The position numbers were made by a program, and so were the translations under genes. The notes under the pieces are model-generated. The model was not told where the DNA came from and made no database searches. It was given only the letters and a program-made list of their open reading frames with translations. This document shows, one piece after another, positions 5,577 to 9,386 of a stretch of 9,386 bases of DNA. Where the stretch lies: contig CANJOG010000049.1 in the NCBI GenBank assembly GCA_947475475.1, positions 1 through 9,386 of the forward strand, read 5' to 3'. Position 1 is the first letter of the stretch, and the number at the start of each line of letters is the position of its first letter. The stretch comes from Acetobacteraceae bacterium (GTDB taxonomy: Bacteria; Pseudomonadota; Alphaproteobacteria; Acetobacterales; Acetobacteraceae).

Positions 5577-5604
5577 GGCAGGTTCCGGCGGGTCCGGAGT
5601 TGCC
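5577..5604 (+). repeat. Inverted repeat in the DUF3576-leuS gap
   Basis: TCCGG (5584-5588) and CCGGA (5594-5598) form a 5-bp arm pair with a 5-nt loop, and GGCA/TGCC (5577-5580 / 5601-5604) can extend it. It lies in the 131-nt spacer before leuS and has no T tract, so it does not look like a terminator. I see no leucine-rich leader peptide and no T-box-like sequence around it, so there is no support for aminoacylation-dependent attenuation. In a GC-rich region such a structure can occur by chance. Confidence 0.25.
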
Positions 5605-5674
5605 GCGCGCGCGGTTCTGGCGGATACAGGCGGTTCCCGACTTGTACCAAACAGAACTGCATTATTGACGGACG

Positions 5675-8326
5675 ATGACCGACACAACCGCCGCCCCCCA
5701 GCAAGCCGGCGAGACGCTCGCCTACGATTTCCGCCGCGCCGAGCCACATTGGCAAAAGCTGTGGGACGAGAGGCGTTGCTTCCGCGTCGAGGATGTCCCC
5801 ACAGGGGATAAGCCCAAATACTATGTCCTGGAGATGTTCCCGTATCCGAGCGGGAAGATCCATATGGGCCATGTGCGCAACTACACGCTTGGCGATGTGG
5901 TGGCGCGCTACAAGCGCGCGCGCGGCTTTGAGGTGATGCACCCGATGGGGTGGGACGCCTTTGGCCTGCCGGCAGAGAATGCGGCGCGTGAGCGCGGCGT
6001 GCATCCGGCGCAGTGGACCTGGTCCAATATCGCCAATATGCGCGGCGAGCTGAAGCGGATGGGGCTGTCGATCGATTGGGAGCGCGAATTCGCCACCTGC
6101 GATCCGTCCTATTACGGGCATCAGCAGAAGCTGTTTCTGGACATGATGGCGGCGGGGCTGGCCGAGCGGCGGGAAAGCTGGGTGAATTGGGACCCGGTGG
6201 ACAATACCGTGCTCGCCAATGAGCAGGTGATTGATGGGCGTGGCTGGCGTTCCGGGGCGCTGGTGGAGAAGAAGAAGCTCTCCCAATGGTTCCTCAAGAT
6301 CACGGAATTCGCGCCGGATCTGCTTGAGGCGCTGGGCACGCTGGATCGCTGGCCCGAGCGCGTGCGGGTTATGCAGGAGCGCTGGATTGGCCGCAGCGAG
6401 GGTGCGAAGCTGAAATTCGCGCTGACGGCGGCCACGTCCGGGATTGCCGATATCGAGGTCTATACGACGCGGCCGGACACGCTGTACGGCATGTCCTTCC
6501 TCGCCCTGGCGCCGGAACATCCGCTGGCGAGCGCGGTGGCGGCTGGGAATGCCGGGGCTGCCGAGTTCATCGCCGAATGCCGGCGCATGGGCACCAGCGA
6601 AGCGGTGATCGAGACGGCGGAGAAGCGTGGCTTCGATACCGGGCTGCGGGTCGCGCATCCCTTTATCGAGGGGGCCAGCTTCCCGATCTGGATCGCCAAT
6701 TTCGTGCTGATGGAATACGGCACGGGAGCGATCTTCGGCTGCCCGGCACATGACCAGCGCGATTTCGAGTTTGCCCGCAAATATGGTCTGAGCATCGAGG
6801 CGGTGGTGCAGCCGGATGGGCCGGAGGGCACCGCCCAGGTGGCGGCCTGCCTGGAGCAGAAGGCTTATGACGGTCCTGGGAAGATCGTTAATTCGGGCTT
6901 CCTGAGCGGGCTGGATGTGGATGCGGCCAAGAAGGCGGTTATTGCCGAGCTGGAGACGCGTGGGCTCGGCCAGGGAGTGGTGAATTGGCGCCTGCGCGAT
7001 TGGGGCGTCTCACGCCAGCGGTATTGGGGCTGCCCGATCCCGGTGATCCATTGCGATGATTGCGGTGTGGTGCCGGCCAATGCGGCGGAGTTGCCGATCA
7101 AGCTGCCGGAAGATGTGACGTTCGATCGTCCGGGCAATCCGCTGGATCATCACCCGACCTGGAAGCATGTGAATTGCCCGTCCTGCGGCAAGGCGGCGCG
7201 GCGCGAGACGGATACGTTCGACACGTTTGTCGATAGTTCCTGGTATTTTGCCCGTTTCTGCAGCCCGCAGGCCGATGTGCCGGTGACCTCGGCGGCGGTG
7301 GATCGCTGGCTGCCGGTGGACCAGTATATTGGCGGCATCGAGCATGCGATTTTGCATCTGCTCTATTCGCGCTTCTTCACAAGGGCGATGAAAAAGACCG
7401 GTCATGTGAAGCTGGACGAGCCGTTTGCCGGCTTGTTCACGCAGGGCATGGTCAATCACGAGAGCTATAAGGGCGCGGATGGGCGGTGGCTCTATCCCGA
7501 GGAGATCGAGAAGCAGGCGGATGGCTCGGCGGTCCATAAGGAGACCGGCGAGGCGGTGACGGTCGGGCGCGTGGAATCGATGTCGAAGTCCAAGCGCAAT
7601 ACGATCGATCCGGGCGCGATCATTGCGCGCTACGGCGCGGATACGGCGCGGTGGTTCATTCTTTCCGACAATCCGCCTGAGCGGGATATGGAATGGACGG
7701 AGTCCGGGGCCGCGGGCGCTTATCGCTTCACGCAGCGCCTGGGGCGGTTGTGTGAGTCGATTGCCGTGCTGGTGGCGGATGGCGCTACGGAGATTGCCCC
7801 TGAGGCCATGGCGCTGCGCCGGGCGTCGCATCGGGCGATTGCCGGGATGACCGAGGCGCTGGAGGAGTTCGGCTTCAACGTGGCGGTTGCGCGGTCCTAC
7901 GAGTTTGCCGGGCAGATCGCGGATGCCGAGAAGCTGGCGCGCGGGCCGGGTGGCGCGGCGTTGGCGGGGCTTGCGGGCGAGTTGCGCCAGGCGATGCTGA
8001 CCATGGCGCGGCTGATTTCGCCGATGATGCCGCATCTGGGGGAGGAAATTGCCTCCAAGCTGGGTTTTGCCGAGGCCGATCTGCTGGCCGAGGCGAGCTG
8101 GCCGGAATCTGATCCAGCGCTGGTGGCTGCCGAGGAAGTGACGATTGCGGTGCAGGTGATGGGCAAATTGCGCGGCACGATCGTTGTGCCGCCGGATGCC
8201 GATCCGGCCTTCGTGATTGCGGCGGCCGAGGCTGAGCCGAATGTGGTGCGGGCGATCGAGGGCAAGCGGGTGGTCAAGCGCATCCACGTGCCGAACCGGA
8301 TCGTCAACTTCGTGGTGGCGGGATGA
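5675..8326 (+). CDS. leuS: Leucyl-tRNA synthetase
   Basis: Class I aminoacyl-tRNA synthetase that charges tRNA-Leu with leucine in the cytoplasm. The 883 aa compare with about 860 in E. coli. Domains in order: Rossmann catalytic core with the HIGH motif as HMGH (63-66) after EMFPYPSGKI; the CP1 editing domain at roughly 240-430, with its threonine-rich motif TTRPDT (264-269) and HDQRD (359-363, Asp at 360 and 363); the second catalytic half with a zinc module of four cysteines (C460, C463, C501, C504), as in the Thermus enzyme but absent from E. coli; ETDTFDTFVDSSWY (511-524); and the KMSKS loop as SMSKS (635-639), retaining the second lysine K638. An anticodon-binding helical bundle and the C-terminal domain (ending HVPNRIVNFVVAG) follow. 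The editing residues look intact, so proofreading against norvaline/isoleucine is expected. The ATG at 5675 has a poor Shine-Dalgarno but is the natural start. Its stop overlaps the lptE start by ATGA. Confidence 0.98.
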   Translation: MTDTTAAPQQAGETLAYDFRRAEPHWQKLWDERRCFRVEDVPTGDKPKYYVLEMFPYPSGKIHMGHVRNYTLGDVVARYKRARGFEVMHPMGWDAFGLPAENAARERGVHPAQWTWSNIANMRGELKRMGLSIDWEREFATCDPSYYGHQQKLFLDMMAAGLAERRESWVNWDPVDNTVLANEQVIDGRGWRSGALVEKKKLSQWFLKITEFAPDLLEALGTLDRWPERVRVMQERWIGRSEGAKLKFALTAATSGIADIEVYTTRPDTLYGMSFLALAPEHPLASAVAAGNAGAAEFIAECRRMGTSEAVIETAEKRGFDTGLRVAHPFIEGASFPIWIANFVLMEYGTGAIFGCPAHDQRDFEFARKYGLSIEAVVQPDGPEGTAQVAACLEQKAYDGPGKIVNSGFLSGLDVDAAKKAVIAELETRGLGQGVVNWRLRDWGVSRQRYWGCPIPVIHCDDCGVVPANAAELPIKLPEDVTFDRPGNPLDHHPTWKHVNCPSCGKAARRETDTFDTFVDSSWYFARFCSPQADVPVTSAAVDRWLPVDQYIGGIEHAILHLLYSRFFTRAMKKTGHVKLDEPFAGLFTQGMVNHESYKGADGRWLYPEEIEKQADGSAVHKETGEAVTVGRVESMSKSKRNTIDPGAIIARYGADTARWFILSDNPPERDMEWTESGAAGAYRFTQRLGRLCESIAVLVADGATEIAPEAMALRRASHRAIAGMTEALEEFGFNVAVARSYEFAGQIADAEKLARGPGGAALAGLAGELRQAMLTMARLISPMMPHLGEEIASKLGFAEADLLAEASWPESDPALVAAEEVTIAVQVMGKLRGTIVVPPDADPAFVIAAAEAEPNVVRAIEGKRVVKRIHVPNRIVNFVVAG

Positions 8327-8862
8327 AGCTGCGCGGAACCTTCGCAGCCCTGGTCTTTGCCGCCGTTACGGTGGCATTGGGCGGCTGCGGGTTCCAGCCG
8401 GTTTACGGCAGTGCGGCCAATGGCGGGGCCGTGCCGGCTGCGGAACTGGCTTTTGTGGATGTCGGGCTGATCCCGAACCGCGAGGGGCAGGTGCTGCGCC
8501 AGGAAATCCAGCGTCGGCTGGAGCGTGGCGGGCGGTCGGACGCGAAGAAATATGTGCTGTCGGTGGGCTATTCGGTGGCGCTTGAAGGTCTGGGCGTGCT
8601 GCAGGATACGTCGGTGACGCGGTATCGCGTGCATGGGCGGGCGAACTGGACGCTGCGGGGGGCTGAGCCGGGCACGCCGGCGATCACAGGCGGGCTGGTG
8701 CGGTCGATGGACGCGGTGAACGCCATCAACCAGCAATTTTTCGCAGTGGATCAGTCCGCCGATGCGGCCCGGGTCCGGGTTGCTTCTGATATTGCCGAGC
8801 AGATTGTGTCGCAGGTCGCGTCATATTTCGCGGCCAAGGACGCTTCCCGGCAGTCCCCATGA
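8323..8862 (+). CDS. lptE: LPS-assembly lipoprotein LptE
   Basis: A 179-aa lipoprotein predicted to be the plug subunit that works with LptD to insert lipopolysaccharide into the outer leaflet of the outer membrane. The signal segment MKLRGTFAALVFAAVTVA leads to a lipobox LGGC with acylated Cys22. The mature start CGFQPVYGS is the characteristic LptE opening (CGF-P-YG). The rest is a small alpha/beta fold with EGQVLRQEIQRRLERGG (about 54-70), a beta-rich middle, and a C-terminal helix rich in Ala/Gln (IAEQIVSQVASYFA). Length fits the alphaproteobacterial family (about 160-190). Sequence conservation in LptE is low, so the call rests on the lipobox plus CGFxPxYG and on its place between leuS and holA, where LptE is usual in this group. 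It starts within the leuS stop (ATGA) and ends within the holA start (ATGA), implying translational coupling on both sides. Confidence 0.9.
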   Translation: MKLRGTFAALVFAAVTVALGGCGFQPVYGSAANGGAVPAAELAFVDVGLIPNREGQVLRQEIQRRLERGGRSDAKKYVLSVGYSVALEGLGVLQDTSVTRYRVHGRANWTLRGAEPGTPAITGGLVRSMDAVNAINQQFFAVDQSADAARVRVASDIAEQIVSQVASYFAAKDASRQSP

Positions 8863-9386
8863 AGCTGGCGCCGCGTGCTGTAGGGGGGTTTCTCGGCGAT
8901 CCCGGTACCTGCCGTGTTGTGTTGCTGTTCGGAGAGGATGTCGGGCTGATCGGCGAGCGCGCGGCGGGGCTGGTGCGGCTGATTGCGGGCTCGCTGGATG
9001 ATCCGTTCCGGATTTCCGTGCTGGAGCCGGATCAGCATGACCGGCTGCGCGAGGAAGCCACCGCTATTTCGATGATCGGCGGGCGGCGCGTCGTGCGGGT
9101 GCGCGATGTGCGTGACAGCAAGGGCTTTGCCGATCAGGTGTCGCGCCTTCTCAAGGAGGGCGGCGACAGCTTCATCGTGTTGGAGGGGCCAGAACTGCCG
9201 ACTAAATCCAAGCTGCGGACATTGTTGGAGCCGCATGCGCAGGGGGCGGCGATTGCCTGCTACCGGATGGAGCCGCGCGAGCTGGAGGACACGGTCAGCC
9301 GGGCGCTCGGGGCGCATAAGATTGGCGTGGATAGTGATGCGAAGACCTATCTGGCTTCGCATCTGGGGGCGGATACGCTGCTGACC
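8859..9386 (+). CDS. holA: DNA polymerase III delta subunit, 5' part (cut by the window edge)
   Basis: The first 176 codons of holA; the frame is open to the last base, and the full protein should be about 340 aa. HolA is the clamp-loader wrench that opens the beta sliding clamp during replication. It starts MKLAPRAVGGFLGDPG, typical of alphaproteobacterial HolA. The AAA+-like N-terminal domain shows VVLLFGEDVGLIGERAAGLV (20-39), the degenerate nucleotide-site region in which delta does not hydrolyse ATP. Next come DDPFRISVLE (47-56), SMIGGRRVVRVRDV (71-84), FIVLEGPELPTKSKLRTLLE (105-124) and AAIACYRMEPRELEDTV (130-146), all in the order seen in family members. The ATG lies within the lptE stop (ATGA overlap of 4 nt), so translation is likely coupled. 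It has no Shine-Dalgarno of its own beyond the lptE tail. Domains II and III lie beyond the window. Confidence 0.9.
   Translation, partial: MKLAPRAVGGFLGDPGTCRVVLLFGEDVGLIGERAAGLVRLIAGSLDDPFRISVLEPDQHDRLREEATAISMIGGRRVVRVRDVRDSKGFADQVSRLLKEGGDSFIVLEGPELPTKSKLRTLLEPHAQGAAIACYRMEPRELEDTVSRALGAHKIGVDSDAKTYLASHLGADTLLT

Noticed and set aside
5544..5674. Possible leader-peptide attenuator or T-box before leuS
   Set aside because: No leucine-rich short frame, no T-box-like motif and no terminator with a T tract were found; only a weak hairpin is present.
7010..8287. Open reading frame of 425 codons antisense to leuS (and another of 397 codons at 5558-6751)
   Set aside because: Arg/His/Pro-rich translations without motifs, fully opposite an unmistakable LeuRS. 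They are a by-product of high GC.

Overview
The window is GC-rich (roughly 60-65% by eye) and reads as ordinary chromosomal DNA of an alphaproteobacterium, most likely Rhodospirillales/Acetobacteraceae. The evidence is the DUF3576 lipoprotein - leuS - lptE - holA gene run, the style of the outer-membrane porin, and the strong G/C bias at third codon positions. No plasmid, phage, IS element, CRISPR array, rRNA or tRNA was recognised.

Layout: (1) 1-49, minus strand: the first 16 codons of a gene that leaves the window; its N-terminus faintly resembles a LysR-type regulator. (2) 50-210: intergenic, with several nested inverted repeats. (3) 211-2100, minus: a complete Kup-family K+ transporter. 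(4) 2101-2352: intergenic, with two exact-arm palindromes in the likely kup control region and an imperfect one just after yggS. (5) 2353-3087, minus: a YggS/PLPBP-family PLP-binding protein. (6) 3088-3357: divergent control region with a dyad, a candidate promoter and a structured porin leader. (7) 3358-4788, plus: a signal-peptide-bearing porin, followed by a clear intrinsic terminator. (8) 5007-5543: DUF3576 lipoprotein. (9) 5675-8326: leucyl-tRNA synthetase. (10) 8323-8862: LptE, overlapping leuS by 4 nt. (11) 8859-9386: holA (DNA polymerase III delta), overlapping lptE by 4 nt and running off the right edge.

The plus-strand genes from 5007 onward look like one transcription unit mixing an envelope lipoprotein of unknown role, translation (LeuRS), LPS transport (LptE) and replication (HolA). 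leuS, lptE and holA are joined by ATGA stop/start overlaps and are probably translationally coupled. The porin is a separate unit, insulated by its own terminator, and its codon choice differs from its neighbours in the way expected of a very highly expressed gene. The two minus-strand genes (yggS, kup) are separated by about 250 nt and are probably transcribed separately.

I do not see a novel multi-gene system. The items most worth a second look are non-coding: the porin leader with a C(UUCG)G tetraloop next to the ribosome binding site, the palindromes upstream of kup, and the uncharacterised DUF3576 lipoprotein upstream of leuS-lptE-holA.
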